Shown here: positions 39,649 to 47,696 of the stretch, piece after piece | How positions within the stretch are numbered: the stretch's first letter is position 1 | Layout: every line of letters begins with the position of its first letter | Assembly (NCBI RefSeq): GCF_003116015.1 | Contig: NZ_LGQZ01000033.1 | Span: 1-64,000 of the forward strand | DNA from: Azospirillum sp. TSO22-1 | GTDB lineage: Bacteria > Pseudomonadota > Alphaproteobacteria > Azospirillales > Azospirillaceae | Direction: 5' to 3' | DNA: 64,000 nt | The notes under the pieces: generated by a model | What the model was told of the DNA's origin: nothing | What the model saw: only the letters and a program-made list of their open reading frames with translations | Databases searched by the model: none | Translations under genes and position numbers: made by a program

Positions 39649-40392
39649 CTAGTCGGCGAGGCGCAGCGGCAGCGGCCGGTCCAATTCAATCGACTCGCGC
39701 GTCAGCGCGCAAGACCAACACAAAGTTTCCACACCCGCCGCCACCGCCCGGCGCAGGCCGGCGTCGTAGGCGGGGTCGATGTCGCGGGCCACCCGAAAGT
39801 GGGTGCAGTCCATGCGCTGGACAAGATAGAGCATCACCGCGCGGCAGCCCTGCGCCACCATCGCCGCCAGCTCCTCCAGGTGCTTGGCGCCGCGGGCGGT
39901 CGGGCAGTCGGGGAACTCGGCCCAGATGACGCCGTCCTGGCCGTCGCCCGGGTGCGGCCGGCGCAGATGGACGTTCTTGACCTCGACGTACGCCGGCGGC
40001 CGGTCGTCGTCCTCCAGCAGCACGTCGATGCGCGAGTTCTTTCCGTACTTCACCTCGCGCCGTACGCGGGCGTAGCCGGCCAGTTCGGGGATGCGGCCCG
40101 ACGCGATGGCCGCGGCGACCAGCGCGTTGGGGTGGGCGGTGTTGACGCCAACCAGCCCGCCGTCCGCCTCCACCATCTCCAGCGTGTGGGCGAGCTTGCG
40201 GTTCGGGTTGTCGGAGCGCGACAGCCACACCGGCGCCCCCGGCGTGTCCACGCCCATCATGCTGCCGGAGTTCGGCACATGCGCCGTAATCAGTTCAACG
40301 CCATCGGGCCCGCCGGGCAGCTCGACGTCGGCGAGGAAGCGTTTGTAGCGGCGGACCAGCCGGCCTTCGATGAGCGGGGAGGGGAAGCGCAT
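39649..40392 (-). CDS. sfsA: SfsA homologue, DNA/RNA-binding or nuclease-like protein
   Basis: A 247-residue protein with the SfsA pattern: [12 protein letters not shown] and [10 protein letters not shown] in the N-terminal OB-like part, and a nuclease-like core with SRIDVLL and [11 protein letters not shown], then [16 protein letters not shown]. The name comes from a weak role in maltose gene control in E. coli; the core resembles restriction-endonuclease folds. ATG 40392 ([13 protein letters not shown]) is chosen over a GTG three codons upstream. It precedes map in the same direction, a common neighbour pair. Confidence 0.92.
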   Translation of the reverse strand: MRFPSPLIEGRLVRRYKRFLADVELPGGPDGVELITAHVPNSGSMMGVDTPGAPVWLSRSDNPNRKLAHTLEMVEADGGLVGVNTAHPNALVAAAIASGRIPELAGYARVRREVKYGKNSRIDVLLEDDDRPPAYVEVKNVHLRRPHPGDGQDGVIWAEFPDCPTARGAKHLEELAAMVAQGCRAVMLYLVQRMDCTHFRVARDIDPAYDAGLRRAVAAGVETLCWSCALTRESIELDRPLPLRLAD

Positions 40393-40479
40393 GGCCGCCA
40401 CGCTACCCGCGCCGCCGTCGCCTTGACAATGCCCGTCATGGGTTCATCTTGGGGGAACCCCGCCGAACGAAGCCCCCCG

Positions 40480-41250
40480 ATGACGACCACCGACCCGAAC
40501 CCCACCGCCGCCGTGCTGATCGTCGGCAACGAGATCCTCTCCGGCCGCACCAAGGACGCCAACCTGCCGCACATCGCCGAGAAGCTGGGCGAGCAGGGCA
40601 TCCGCATGCGCGAGGCCCGCGTCGTTCCCGACGTCGAGGAGGAGGTCGTGGCCGCGGTGAACGCGCTGCGCTCCCGCTACACCTACGTTTTCACCACCGG
40701 CGGCATCGGCCCGACGCACGACGACATCACGTCCGAATGCGTCGCCAAGGCGTTCGGCGTGGCGCTGGAGCGCAACCCGGAAGCGGTGGCGCGGCTGGAG
40801 CGCCACTACGGCGACCCGTCCAAGCTGAACGAGGCGCGGCTGCGCATGGCCAACATCCCGGAGGGGGGCGAGCTGATCGACAACCCGATCAGCGCCGCGC
40901 CGGGCTTCCGCATCGGCAACGTGTACGTGATGGCCGGCGTGCCGAACATCATGCAGGCGATGCTCGACGGCGTGCTGCCGCGGCTGAAGGGCGGTGCGCC
41001 GATCCACGCCCGCACGGTCAGCTGCGCGCTGGCCGAGGGCGTTCTGGCCGCCGACCTCGGGGCCCTGCAGGAGCGTTATCCCGACCTGGAGATCGGCAGC
41101 TACCCGTACTTCCGCCGCGGCGACTTCGGCGTCTCGCTGGTGCTGCGCGGCACCGACGAGGCGGCGGTGGAGCGCGCGACGGAGGATCTGGTGGGGATCG
41201 TCCAGCGACTCGGCGGTACGCCGACCGTCACGGTCGGCTCGAAGGGGTAG
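40480..41250 (+). CDS. CinA-like molybdopterin-binding (MoCF) domain protein
   Basis: A 256-residue protein consisting of the MoCF/CinA N-terminal domain only: LIVGNEILSGRTKDANLPHIAEKL, FTTGGIGPTHDD and VYVMAGVPNIM. It lacks the C-terminal nicotinamide-nucleotide amidohydrolase (PncC) domain of full CinA. It is often annotated as competence/damage-inducible protein A. The likely role is ADP-ribose or NMN-related hydrolysis, not shown here. It is divergent from sfsA. Confidence 0.88.
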   Translation: MTTTDPNPTAAVLIVGNEILSGRTKDANLPHIAEKLGEQGIRMREARVVPDVEEEVVAAVNALRSRYTYVFTTGGIGPTHDDITSECVAKAFGVALERNPEAVARLERHYGDPSKLNEARLRMANIPEGGELIDNPISAAPGFRIGNVYVMAGVPNIMQAMLDGVLPRLKGGAPIHARTVSCALAEGVLAADLGALQERYPDLEIGSYPYFRRGDFGVSLVLRGTDEAAVERATEDLVGIVQRLGGTPTVTVGSKG

Positions 41251-41336
41251 CTTTCAGCCTATTGCGTAACGGTGAATTGTCGCGACCCCGGCTGTTTCTA
41301 CTTTGATAAGTCAGTAGACAGTCCGGTAATCGAGCC

Positions 41337-41588
41337 ATGAAACCCTTCGAGAGAGAGGCCGTCTTTTTCCTGCTCAACCATCTGCTCTCGGGAATGGCGG
41401 GGGCGGTCGTTCTGGGTCTTGGGCTGTTGGTGTGCGACGTGGCGAACCTGCGCACTCTGATCTTCGCCAGCGAGAGCGCTTTCGTCGCTGCGTTCCTGCT
41501 CTTCGCCAGCCTGATGATCACCTTCGGCAGCGTCGCCATGGGCATCGGCATCATGTCCATGGGCTGGGACGGCCGCCCGGACGACTAG
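41337..41588 (+). CDS. small two-helix membrane protein
   Basis: An 83-residue protein with two hydrophobic helices (about residues 15-35 and 47-75), the second Met- and Gly-rich (FGSVAMGIGIMSMGW), and an acidic tail. It starts MKPFEREAVFFLLNHLLSG. I do not recognise the family. Its stop overlaps the end of the convergent small gene by four bases. Confidence 0.62.
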   Translation: MKPFEREAVFFLLNHLLSGMAGAVVLGLGLLVCDVANLRTLIFASESAFVAAFLLFASLMITFGSVAMGIGIMSMGWDGRPDD

Positions 41589-41752
41589 AACGGCCCGAAG
41601 GTCGTGTAGACGAAGATCAGCGCCGCCACGATGGCGAGCCACGCGGCGGCGTAGGGCAGCACCCGGCCGCGGGTGCGCCGCAGCGCGCCGGGCACCACCA
41701 GCACCGCCACCATCAGCAGCCCCACCAGGGCGATCCACTGGCTCTCGGTCAT
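41585..41752 (-). CDS. 55-residue two-helix membrane protein
   Basis: Two hydrophobic helices (about residues 5-24 and 33-53) joined by an Arg-rich loop (RRTRGRVLP), ending in YTTFGPF. This pattern resembles the N-terminal membrane part of some alphaproteobacterial aspartic proteases, but no protease domain follows. It is the last protein gene before the tRNA. Start ATG 41752, preceded by GGAAGG. Confidence 0.6.
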   Translation of the reverse strand: MTESQWIALVGLLMVAVLVVPGALRRTRGRVLPYAAAWLAIVAALIFVYTTFGPF

Positions 41753-41838
41753 GCCTTCCCATATGGGGATACAGGGCGGCGGGGTCCACGACTCTTGACC
41801 CGTTCCGCGCAACCCACTATTCAACCGGTGCGCGTGCC

Positions 41839-41924
41839 GCGGGCGTGGCGGAACGGTAGACGCAGCGGACTTAAAATCCGTAGCCGGAAACGGCGTGGGG
41901 GTTCGACTCCCCCGGCCCGCACCA
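41839..41924 (+). tRNA. tRNA-Leu (anticodon UAA)
   Basis: An 86-base class II tRNA with CCA encoded. The acceptor arms GCGGGC/GCCCGC pair, the D-arm is GTGGCGGAACGGTAGACGC, the anticodon loop CTTAAAA gives TAA, the long variable arm GTAGCCGGAAACGGCGTG forms a stem, and the T-arm is GGGGG-TTCGACT-CCCCC. Position 7 pairs G with G, a small flaw. The accessory region begins directly after it, which fits the habit of mobile elements to insert into tRNA 3' ends. Confidence 0.95.
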
Positions 41925-41984
41925 TTTGCGAATGCTGGGTTTTCGCTTTGCGGAAGGGGTGGTATTGGAGCGGCGCGGAGGTGG

Positions 41985-42006
41985 ATAGCAATCACATAGC
42001 AATCAC
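41985..42006 (+). repeat. two perfect tandem 11-bp repeats near the tRNA (possible integrase arm sites)
   Basis: ATAGCAATCAC occurs twice in a row, about 60 bp after the tRNA 3' end. Short direct repeats at this distance from a tRNA are typical of arm-type integrase binding sites at an attL. The 41925-42146 stretch holds no gene. No integrase gene is seen, so this stays a suggestion. Confidence 0.35.
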
Positions 42007-42146
42007 CGTGGCCGGTGTCGTGACGGTGGCGGCGTCCGGGCAGCCACCCCATCTTACGGGTAGCGCGGATAGGACGGCCATCCGACAAGCCTGGCACCGC
42101 ACCGGGCTTCCGCGTCTCCACCCTGCGGCGCGCCTGCGGAGGCGTT

Positions 42147-43118
42147 ATGCGATCCCCATTCGCCACCTTCCCCGACGAACCGACCCTGACGGAGATCGCG
42201 CGCGAGTGGCCGCTTGGGGGCAAGGCCACGGACGCCGACGTCATCCTGGAGCGGCTCGTCCAGTTCATGTGGCGGGGCGACTTCGAGGCGGACGGCCGCC
42301 CGACCCTCTTCACACTCGAACGGCCCGAAGGCTGCACGATCGGTGTCGGCGGCGCGGTCTACCGGAACAGCCGGCCGCGCGACCCGCAGCCCTTCATCCG
42401 GGTCATCCCGACCTGGGCGGGGCCGGGAGGAATCTCCATCATCGCGGAGAGCGGCCGAGGACTGCCATTCCTGAAGTGGAGCGTGGAGTCCCGCTCCGGC
42501 CATCGGATCGGCAGCGATGATCCCTTCGTGCACGATCCCGCGTTCGAAGAGGCGTTCATTCGGTTCGCCCTGTCCGACGATCTGGAGGATCCCGAGGAGC
42601 CGCAGCGGTCGGAGTTGGTGATGGAGCGCGTCCGCTATCCCCGCACCCGGGCGGAGGTGCTGGACATCCTTGAAGTCCTGGGCTTCAGGATCGAGGGCGC
42701 GACCGGGAGTCCGGAAGCGAAGTTTGCAGAGCTCGCTGGATGGTCGCTGCGGGAGTACGACGACAGCCACGGACACTTCAGCAACCTCTTCCGCCTTTTG
42801 CGGATCAGGCTGTCCGACCTCGCCGAATGGTTCGATTCAGTCGGTCTGGATTGGCCGCGGCCGAGGTGGTTGCTAAGAGCGAGTGATGACAAGCAGTCTT
42901 CCGGCGTTACTCAGCACTCCGGAGGAATGGCTGTGGCGGTGGAATGGTTCAAAAATAACTGCGGCGCCTATCCCGCAAATGGTAGCCCTCGGGGAGCAAA
43001 GAAGGCATGGTTTTCCCGGTGCTCCAAGGAGACCGGTATTCCCATAAAAACAGCTGAAGTCTATTTTGGCCGTTGGTCTTCGGAGTGCGCGGATGTTGGT
43101 AACAAAGGTAACAAGTAA
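42147..43118 (+). CDS. accessory-region protein of unknown function
   Basis: A 323-residue cytosolic protein, first gene after the tRNA. The N-terminal half is acidic with many Pro (EWPLGGKATDADVILERLV early on); the second half has LDILEVLGFRIEG and a stretch near 205-240 with SLREYDDSHGHFSNLFRLLR that could be DNA binding. It shows no catalytic Arg/His/Tyr pattern of a tyrosine recombinase and no serine-recombinase motif. The last 80 residues and downstream are less GC-rich than the start. The stop codon lies inside a strong hairpin. Confidence 0.55.
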   Translation: MRSPFATFPDEPTLTEIAREWPLGGKATDADVILERLVQFMWRGDFEADGRPTLFTLERPEGCTIGVGGAVYRNSRPRDPQPFIRVIPTWAGPGGISIIAESGRGLPFLKWSVESRSGHRIGSDDPFVHDPAFEEAFIRFALSDDLEDPEEPQRSELVMERVRYPRTRAEVLDILEVLGFRIEGATGSPEAKFAELAGWSLREYDDSHGHFSNLFRLLRIRLSDLAEWFDSVGLDWPRPRWLLRASDDKQSSGVTQHSGGMAVAVEWFKNNCGAYPANGSPRGAKKAWFSRCSKETGIPIKTAEVYFGRWSSECADVGNKGNK

Positions 43119-43136
43119 CAGTTACTTGTTATTATT
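43109..43136 (+). terminator. hairpin at the stop codon, probable terminator
   Basis: TAACAAGTAA, loop CAG, TTACTTGTTA: a perfect 10-bp inverted repeat that includes the TAA stop of the preceding gene and is followed by TTATT. It is AT-rich for a terminator stem, so an operator role is also possible. GGTAACAA is repeated just before it. Confidence 0.5.
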
Positions 43137-43155
43137 GGCGTGGTTTGCCTCGCAT

Positions 43156-43209
43156 TGACCATCATTGACCCACCAGCCCGCCCGATTGCGGGTCCGTCAA
43201 TGAGGGTCA
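43156..43209. promoter_or_regulatory. 14-bp inverted repeat upstream of the HTH gene
   Basis: TGACCATCATTGAC at 43156-43169 and GTCAATGAGGGTCA at 43196-43209 pair with one mismatch over a 26-base loop. The right arm touches the ATG of the small HTH gene at 43211. It is likely an operator of this replication operon. Confidence 0.5.
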
Positions 43210-43210
43210 G

Positions 43211-43525
43211 ATGCTCCACACCCCCACGGAATACTCTGCAGACGCTCTCGGCGTCGGCGCGCCGGACGACAGCCGGCCTGCCATCTTGCATGTTCCCGAC
43301 GACCGCTGGCTGTCCCGCAAGGAGGCCTCCGAGCTACTCACCGCGCTCGGTCTGAAGACCTCTCCAGCCACGTTGGCCACATGGTTCACCCGCCGCTCGG
43401 ACGGGCCGCCGGTCCAGCACTTCGGCCGCCTTGCCAAGTATCAGGCAGGGGACCTGCGGCAGTGGGCGTATGCACAGATGACGAAGCCGCGCCGCTCGTC
43501 CTCCGAGGCGAGGGAGGCCGCGTAA
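43211..43525 (+). CDS. small helix-turn-helix protein (MerR/AlpA-like)
   Basis: A 104-residue protein whose central part reads WLSRKEASELLTALG, then SPATLATWFTRRSDGPPVQHFG and KYQAGDLRQWAY. This is the winged helix layout of MerR-like, excisionase/AlpA proteins encoded at the start of phage and integrative-element operons. It probably binds the inverted repeat directly upstream of its own gene. The tail is Arg/Ser/Ala rich. Confidence 0.7.
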   Translation: MLHTPTEYSADALGVGAPDDSRPAILHVPDDRWLSRKEASELLTALGLKTSPATLATWFTRRSDGPPVQHFGRLAKYQAGDLRQWAYAQMTKPRRSSSEAREAA

Positions 43526-43529
43526 TCAC

Positions 43530-43757
43530 ATGGCCCAGAAACAACTCCGCCCCGGAACCGCGCTTGTGGCGAGCGCGGCGACCAGGGCGGGCGGAGAGAT
43601 CTTCGGACTGGCTGCGAACCGGGAAGATCCTACCGCCTTTCATCCGATCTCGCAACATATTGCAGCGCGGATGCTGAGCCGCCGCTTCGGCTTGGTACTG
43701 AGCACAGCCCGCACCGTCGCTGAGTTGGCCGGCTACCCAGCGGGAGGCGCGGCATGA
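43530..43757 (+). CDS. small phage-type protein, unknown
   Basis: A 75-residue protein, four bases after the HTH gene. A likely helical part reads HIAARMLSRRFGLVLSTARTVAELAGY, spread over residues 43-69, which has a loose helix-turn-helix look. No family recognised. Its stop overlaps the next start (ATGA), as in the whole operon. Confidence 0.5.
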   Translation: MAQKQLRPGTALVASAATRAGGEIFGLAANREDPTAFHPISQHIAARMLSRRFGLVLSTARTVAELAGYPAGGAA

Positions 43758-43969
43758 CCGCCGAGATCCGCGACCTGGGAGCGGCGCACTTCCGCGCACT
43801 GAGCCGCCGCCTCCTCCAGCGCCAGCCGAGCGCGCACCGGCAGCTGCTCGGCCTGAGCGCAGACCTGGACACGCTCGCACTCCGCGGCGCCGACCCGTCC
43901 GAATTGGACGCGCTGTCCCGGTGGGCCGAGCAGATCGCCTCTCGCATCGAGAGGGAGGCGCGCCGGTGA
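43754..43969 (+). CDS. small helical phage-type protein, unknown
   Basis: A 71-residue, almost wholly helical protein rich in Arg, Ala and Leu (LGAAHFRALSRRLLQRQPS and LDALSRWAEQIASRI). It overlaps both neighbours by four bases and lies directly before the helicase gene. Function unknown. Confidence 0.5.
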   Translation: MTAEIRDLGAAHFRALSRRLLQRQPSAHRQLLGLSADLDTLALRGADPSELDALSRWAEQIASRIEREARR

Positions 43970-45378
43970 CCAATGCCGCCCCCATCGACACGCTGCCGGC
44001 CGAGCAGGCGCTGCTGGGAAGCTTGCTGTTCGGGGCCCGCCTCGACACGGTGCTCGGCGTCGTGTCGCACGAGCACTTCGAGGATGAGGGGCACCAGCGC
44101 ATATTCGCGGCGATCCTCGACCTCGCCGAGAGCGGTGCACCCGTCAGCCTCGCGACCGTGGCGCACCAGCTCGCCGACGCGCCGGAGTTTGCCAACGAAG
44201 TTGGCGGCATCTGGGGCTACTCGCGACGGCTTCACGGGGCCTTCGCCAGCCCGCACGAGGCGCAGCACTACGCCCGCCTCGTGCTCGAGAACCACAACCG
44301 CCGCCGCCTCGTCGCCTTCGCCGCATGGCTGGACGCGGAAGCGCGCCGGCGCGACCTCGACGGCGGCGCCGCGGCGCTCGTGGGGCAGGCCGAGGCGGAG
44401 CTGGCCGAGATCCTGGAGCGCCCGGAGGGCGTCCAGCGGGATGCCGACCTCGACGGCGTGCTCTCGTCCGCGTGGGAGGCCGTCCAGCGGGCGCAGAGCG
44501 CCGTCGGCGGGGTGTCGGGGATTAGCACGGGCCTGCACGACCTGGACCGGCTCCTCGGCGGCCTACAGCCGACTGACCTCGTTATCATCGCCGGACGACC
44601 GAGCATGGGGAAAACCGTTGCCGGCCTGACGATCGCCACCAACGCCGCCGCCTCCGGCTACGTCGGCCGGTTCAACTCGCTGGAGATGAGCCGGGCGCAG
44701 CTTGGCCAACGCCTCTACGCGCGGCGCTCCGGCGTCAGCACGATCGAGCAGCGCAGCCACCTCCGGCCCGACCAGCTCGCCGCGCTGGAGGAGGCCCGGC
44801 GGTGGTATGGAGGCATGGCGCTGGTGGTGGATGACCAGAGCGGCCTGACCGCCGGTCAGATCCGGGCACGGGCACGAGCGCAGAAGCGGCGGCGTGGGCT
44901 CGACCTCCTCTGCGTCGATTACCTGGGCCTGCTGGCCGCCGCCGATCCTCAGGCCAACAGGACGCACCAGCTCGAGGCGATGACCCGGACGCTGAAGGAG
45001 ACGGCGAAGGAGCTGGAGATCCCGATCGCTCTGCTGTGCCAAATCAACCGCGGCGTCGAGGGTCGCGAGGACAAGCGGCCGACCCTCGCGGACCTGCGGG
45101 ACTCCGGTGCCATCGAGCAGGACGCCGACGTTGTCGCCTTCGTCTACCGCGAACAGTACTATCTGGAGCGCTCGGAGCCGGCCCAGCGTGCCGACGAGCC
45201 GGCCGAGAAGTTCTCCGACCGCTATCACCGCTGGAGCCAAGCGCTCGACCGTTCCCGGAACGTCGGCGAGATCATCATCGCCAAGAACCGGCAGGGCGAG
45301 ACGGGCATCGCCCGCGTGCGCTTCGACGGGCGGCGGCAGGTCTTCGAGGACCTGCACGACGCGGAGGGTGCCCCATGA
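43966..45378 (+). CDS. replicative DNA helicase, DnaB family (phage type)
   Basis: A 470-residue hexameric 5'-3' helicase. The N-terminal DnaB domain (about residues 8-110) starts LPAEQALLGSLLFG. The RecA-like motor has Walker A in IIAGRPSMGKT, Walker B in LLCVDYLGLL and the Arg/sensor stretch RPTLADLRDSGAIEQDADVV with the QINRG motif. It is shorter and more divergent than a chromosomal DnaB and stands in a phage operon before an O-like initiator, so it is a phage helicase that bypasses host loading. GTG at 43966 is the start (overlap with the preceding stop); it gives MTNAAPIDTLPAEQ. Confidence 0.92.
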   Translation: MTNAAPIDTLPAEQALLGSLLFGARLDTVLGVVSHEHFEDEGHQRIFAAILDLAESGAPVSLATVAHQLADAPEFANEVGGIWGYSRRLHGAFASPHEAQHYARLVLENHNRRRLVAFAAWLDAEARRRDLDGGAAALVGQAEAELAEILERPEGVQRDADLDGVLSSAWEAVQRAQSAVGGVSGISTGLHDLDRLLGGLQPTDLVIIAGRPSMGKTVAGLTIATNAAASGYVGRFNSLEMSRAQLGQRLYARRSGVSTIEQRSHLRPDQLAALEEARRWYGGMALVVDDQSGLTAGQIRARARAQKRRRGLDLLCVDYLGLLAAADPQANRTHQLEAMTRTLKETAKELEIPIALLCQINRGVEGREDKRPTLADLRDSGAIEQDADVVAFVYREQYYLERSEPAQRADEPAEKFSDRYHRWSQALDRSRNVGEIIIAKNRQGETGIARVRFDGRRQVFEDLHDAEGAP

Positions 45379-46187
45379 GCATCCGCGTCGTCGAGGCGGT
45401 CTACGCAAGCGCGCTCGACCTGGACAGCACCGCCGTCACGGTGCTGTCCCGGCTCGGCTGCTTCGCCAGCGACGACGGTGGCGGGGTGTTCCCGAGCTTG
45501 GCACGGGTTGCCGCCGAGTGCCGGCTCAGCCAGCGCGCCGTTCAGTATGCCATCCGCCGCATGGAAGCTATGGGTGTGCTGGTCAAGGTGGCGGACGAGC
45601 ATCCCGGCGCCAAGCGCGGGCGGGAGTACCGCATCGCGCTCGACGTACTGACTGGTACCAGTGACGGGTGCACCACGTGCAGGGGTGCACGAGATGCAGG
45701 GGTGCACCACGTGCGCCCTAGGGGTGCACCACGTGCAGGGGTAGGGGTGCACCACGTGCACCCTGAATCGTCATTAGAACCGTCAGGGAATAGTCAGAAG
45801 ACTCTCTTGCTCGACGACGAGCCGCAGGAGCGTCCCGACGACCTCGACGCCGAGTTCGCAACGTGGTGGCTCCAGGTGCCGAAGAAGACCGCGAAGGCCA
45901 CCGCTCACCGCGCCTACCGCACCGCCCGCAAGAAGGCCACCGCCGAGCAACTGCTGGCCGGCATCCTCCGCTACGCCGCCGAGATCCAGGTCAAGGGCAC
46001 CGAGCCCCGCTTCATCGCCCACCCGGCCACCTGGCTGAACGGCGAGCGCTGGCTGGACGAGCCGCCACCCAACGTCACCCCGATCCGCCCCGGCGCCCAG
46101 GCGACGAGCCCCACCATGGCGGCGTTCGCCGACCTGTACGACGACACCCCCGAAGCCGCCTCTGAACGAGCGAGGTTCCGCCTGTGA
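45375..46187 (+). CDS. O-like phage replication initiator with origin inside the gene
   Basis: A 270-residue protein. The N-terminal winged helix (about residues 10-92) shows VLSRLGCFASDDGGGVFPSL and SQRAVQYAIRRMEAMGVL, the helix-turn-helix seen in lambda O-like and other phage initiators. Residues about 98-130 are a low-complexity stretch with GVHHV repeats because the DNA there is made of five iterons. The C-terminal part (about 150-240) with FATWWLQVPKKTAKATAHRAYRTA and RFIAHPATWLNGERW is common in phage replication proteins. It directly follows the helicase gene (4-bp overlap), the same logic as in lambda (O then P). Confidence 0.78.
   Translation: MSIRVVEAVYASALDLDSTAVTVLSRLGCFASDDGGGVFPSLARVAAECRLSQRAVQYAIRRMEAMGVLVKVADEHPGAKRGREYRIALDVLTGTSDGCTTCRGARDAGVHHVRPRGAPRAGVGVHHVHPESSLEPSGNSQKTLLLDDEPQERPDDLDAEFATWWLQVPKKTAKATAHRAYRTARKKATAEQLLAGILRYAAEIQVKGTEPRFIAHPATWLNGERWLDEPPPNVTPIRPGAQATSPTMAAFADLYDDTPEAASERARFRL
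45666..45760 (+). repeat. five iterons inside the initiator gene, predicted replication origin
   Basis: Consensus GGGTGCACCACGTGCA. Copies start at 45666, 45683, 45700, 45722 and 45745 (spacing 17, 17, 22, 23). Copies 1, 4 and 5 are perfect; copy 2 has GAGAT in place of CACGT and copy 3 ends in G. Each has an inner dyad TGCAC-CAC-GTGCA. About 55 bp of clearly AT-richer sequence follows (45761-45815), which could be the unwinding element. The layout matches the lambda origin within gene O. Confidence 0.78.
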
Positions 46188-46690
46188 ACGCATCCCGCCC
46201 AGCCGGCGCGCTGCCGATGATCGCCAAGTCTGCCGGCAGCCTGTCGGTGACCAGCTGGCACGAGCCCGTGCTACTCGAGGCCGCCCGTGCGCCGCTGGCG
46301 CCAAATGCGCCGCTGCTGCCGCTGGAGACCCTGGCTCAGGTCCGCGCCGAGCTGGAGGTGGCGCTGACCGGCTACACGCCCGAGCCGCAGGCCGGCCGGA
46401 TCGCTTTCACCCTCAACGCGGCCTACCCGCAGCGCGACCAGCGGTCCGCGCCCGAGGTGAAGGCCTACGTCGTCGCGCTGACGGACGAGCTGGCGCGCTT
46501 CCCGGCCGATGTCGCCGAGGAGTCCGCACGGACCGTCCGGCGAACCGTCGAGTTCCGCCCGTCCGTCGCCGAACTGGTGAAGGCCGCTGAGGCGATTATG
46601 GCACGCCGCCGTCTGCTGCTGATCGGCGTCGATCGCATGGAGCGGGCGCACACCGCCCGAGCCACCCGGGAGGCCGGCCGTGCTGCGTGA
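46184..46690 (+). CDS. phage replication-operon protein, unknown
   Basis: A 168-residue protein starting at GTG 46184 (overlap with the stop before). It is helical: LETLAQVRAELEVALTGY, then VKAYVVALTDELARFPADVAEE and FRPSVAELVKAAEAI. Its place directly after the initiator is where helicase loaders or primosome proteins lie in other phages, but a DnaB is already encoded here and I see no ATPase motif. Function unknown. Confidence 0.6.
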   Translation: MNASRPAGALPMIAKSAGSLSVTSWHEPVLLEAARAPLAPNAPLLPLETLAQVRAELEVALTGYTPEPQAGRIAFTLNAAYPQRDQRSAPEVKAYVVALTDELARFPADVAEESARTVRRTVEFRPSVAELVKAAEAIMARRRLLLIGVDRMERAHTARATREAGRAA

Positions 46691-47033
46691 CGACCTCACC
46701 GATCTGCGCCGCCGGCTGGAGGCTGAGCGCGATGCGCTGCTGGACGAGATGACTGCCGGCGACCACCTCGCGCCGGGCCTGCTGAACTTGCTGACTGGCG
46801 TGCACGTCGCTCTCTCCGCCCTAGGCGCCACGCAACTCGAAGTCGCCGAGCCCCTCGCCGCCCGGGTGCGGGTCCGCGACATCGACGGCGAGCCGCTGTC
46901 CCTGGTCGCCTACCTGCAGGACGGCGCCTCCATCGCCGTTGAGGTGCCGGCGCTGCGGGCGCTCGCCCTGGCCGAGGACCTGACCGCGGCCGCACGCCGC
47001 CGCTTGGTGGAGCAGGCCCATGTCGCGCCGTAG
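46680..47033 (+). CDS. phage operon protein, unknown
   Basis: A 117-residue protein, start GTG 46680, with an N-terminal coiled-coil-like helix (LTDLRRRLEAERDALLDEM) and a later beta-rich part (VRVRDIDGEPLSLVAYLQDGA). It overlaps the end of its upstream neighbour by 11 bases and the start of the next gene by 14. No family recognised. Confidence 0.5.
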   Translation: MLRDDLTDLRRRLEAERDALLDEMTAGDHLAPGLLNLLTGVHVALSALGATQLEVAEPLAARVRVRDIDGEPLSLVAYLQDGASIAVEVPALRALALAEDLTAAARRRLVEQAHVAP

Positions 47034-47478
47034 ATCGCCCGCAGGAACGGAGGCTGAGGAGGCCAAGCGCGACCGCCGCGGCCGCTTCGCTCCCGGCAAC
47101 CCGGGGCGCCGGCCGGGCTCCCGGAACAAAGCGACGCTGGCGGCCGAGCAGCTGCTCGACGGCGAGGCGGACGCCCTGACCCGGAAGGCCATCGAACTGG
47201 CCAAGGCCGGCGACGTCCAGGCGCTGCGCCTGTGCCTGGAGCGGCTGCTCCCGGCGCGCAAGGACCGGCCGGTGCGCTTCACCCTGCCACCGCTGTCCAC
47301 CGCGGCCGACGCCGCCAAGGCCGTCAGCGCCATCGTCGAAGCGGTCGCCGGCGGCGACCTGACTCCGGGCGAGGCGGCAGAGCTCGGCAAGCTGATCGAG
47401 ACCTACACGAAGACCCTGGAAGCCGCCGAGTTCGAGACGCGGCTGGCCGCGCTGGAGGAGAGGAGTTCGAAGACATGA
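47020..47478 (+). CDS. DUF5681-type protein, terminase small-subunit-like
   Basis: A 152-residue protein with the N-terminal signature RGRFAPGNPGRRPGSRNKAT of DUF5681, which is found in phage and plasmid proteins next to terminase genes and resembles small terminase subunits. The remainder is helical (LTRKAIELAKAGDVQALRL, TPGEAAELGKLIETYTKTL). A large terminase gene, which should come next, is missing here. Confidence 0.72.
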   Translation: MSRRRSPAGTEAEEAKRDRRGRFAPGNPGRRPGSRNKATLAAEQLLDGEADALTRKAIELAKAGDVQALRLCLERLLPARKDRPVRFTLPPLSTAADAAKAVSAIVEAVAGGDLTPGEAAELGKLIETYTKTLEAAEFETRLAALEERSSKT

Positions 47479-47696
47479 ACCGGACCGTCATGAACCGGCT
47501 GCAACGCCTGGAGGGCGCGCAGGGCGCCTGGCGCAGCGAGCACCCGGAGATCGATCTCACCCGCCTCACCGACGACGAGCTGGAGCGCCTGTGGACCCTC
47601 GCGGAGAAGCACCGCGGTGGCGCGGAGCTGACCGCCGAGGAGATCGCCGAGCTGGAGGCGATGGACGTCCGCTTCAACGGGGAGACACCAGCATGA
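47475..47696 (+). CDS. small RLxxLE-family phage protein, copy 1
   Basis: A 73-residue protein. It begins MNRTVMNRLQRLEGAQGAW and continues LTDDELERLWTLAEKH then GGAELTAEEIAELEAM. The second part matches the next gene product (LSDEERQRLREIAERL, GGELTPDEAAEIAAM), so the two are paralogues. Unknown function, perhaps small binding or regulatory proteins. It overlaps both neighbours by four bases. Confidence 0.6.
   Translation: MNRTVMNRLQRLEGAQGAWRSEHPEIDLTRLTDDELERLWTLAEKHRGGAELTAEEIAELEAMDVRFNGETPA

Noticed and set aside
42147..43118. First accessory gene considered as the integrase
   Set aside because: No Arg-His-Tyr pattern of tyrosine recombinases and no serine-recombinase motif is visible.
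45666..45760. The iteron array considered as a CRISPR
   Set aside because: Spacing between repeats is only 1-7 bp, there are no spacers, and the repeats are part of an open coding frame.
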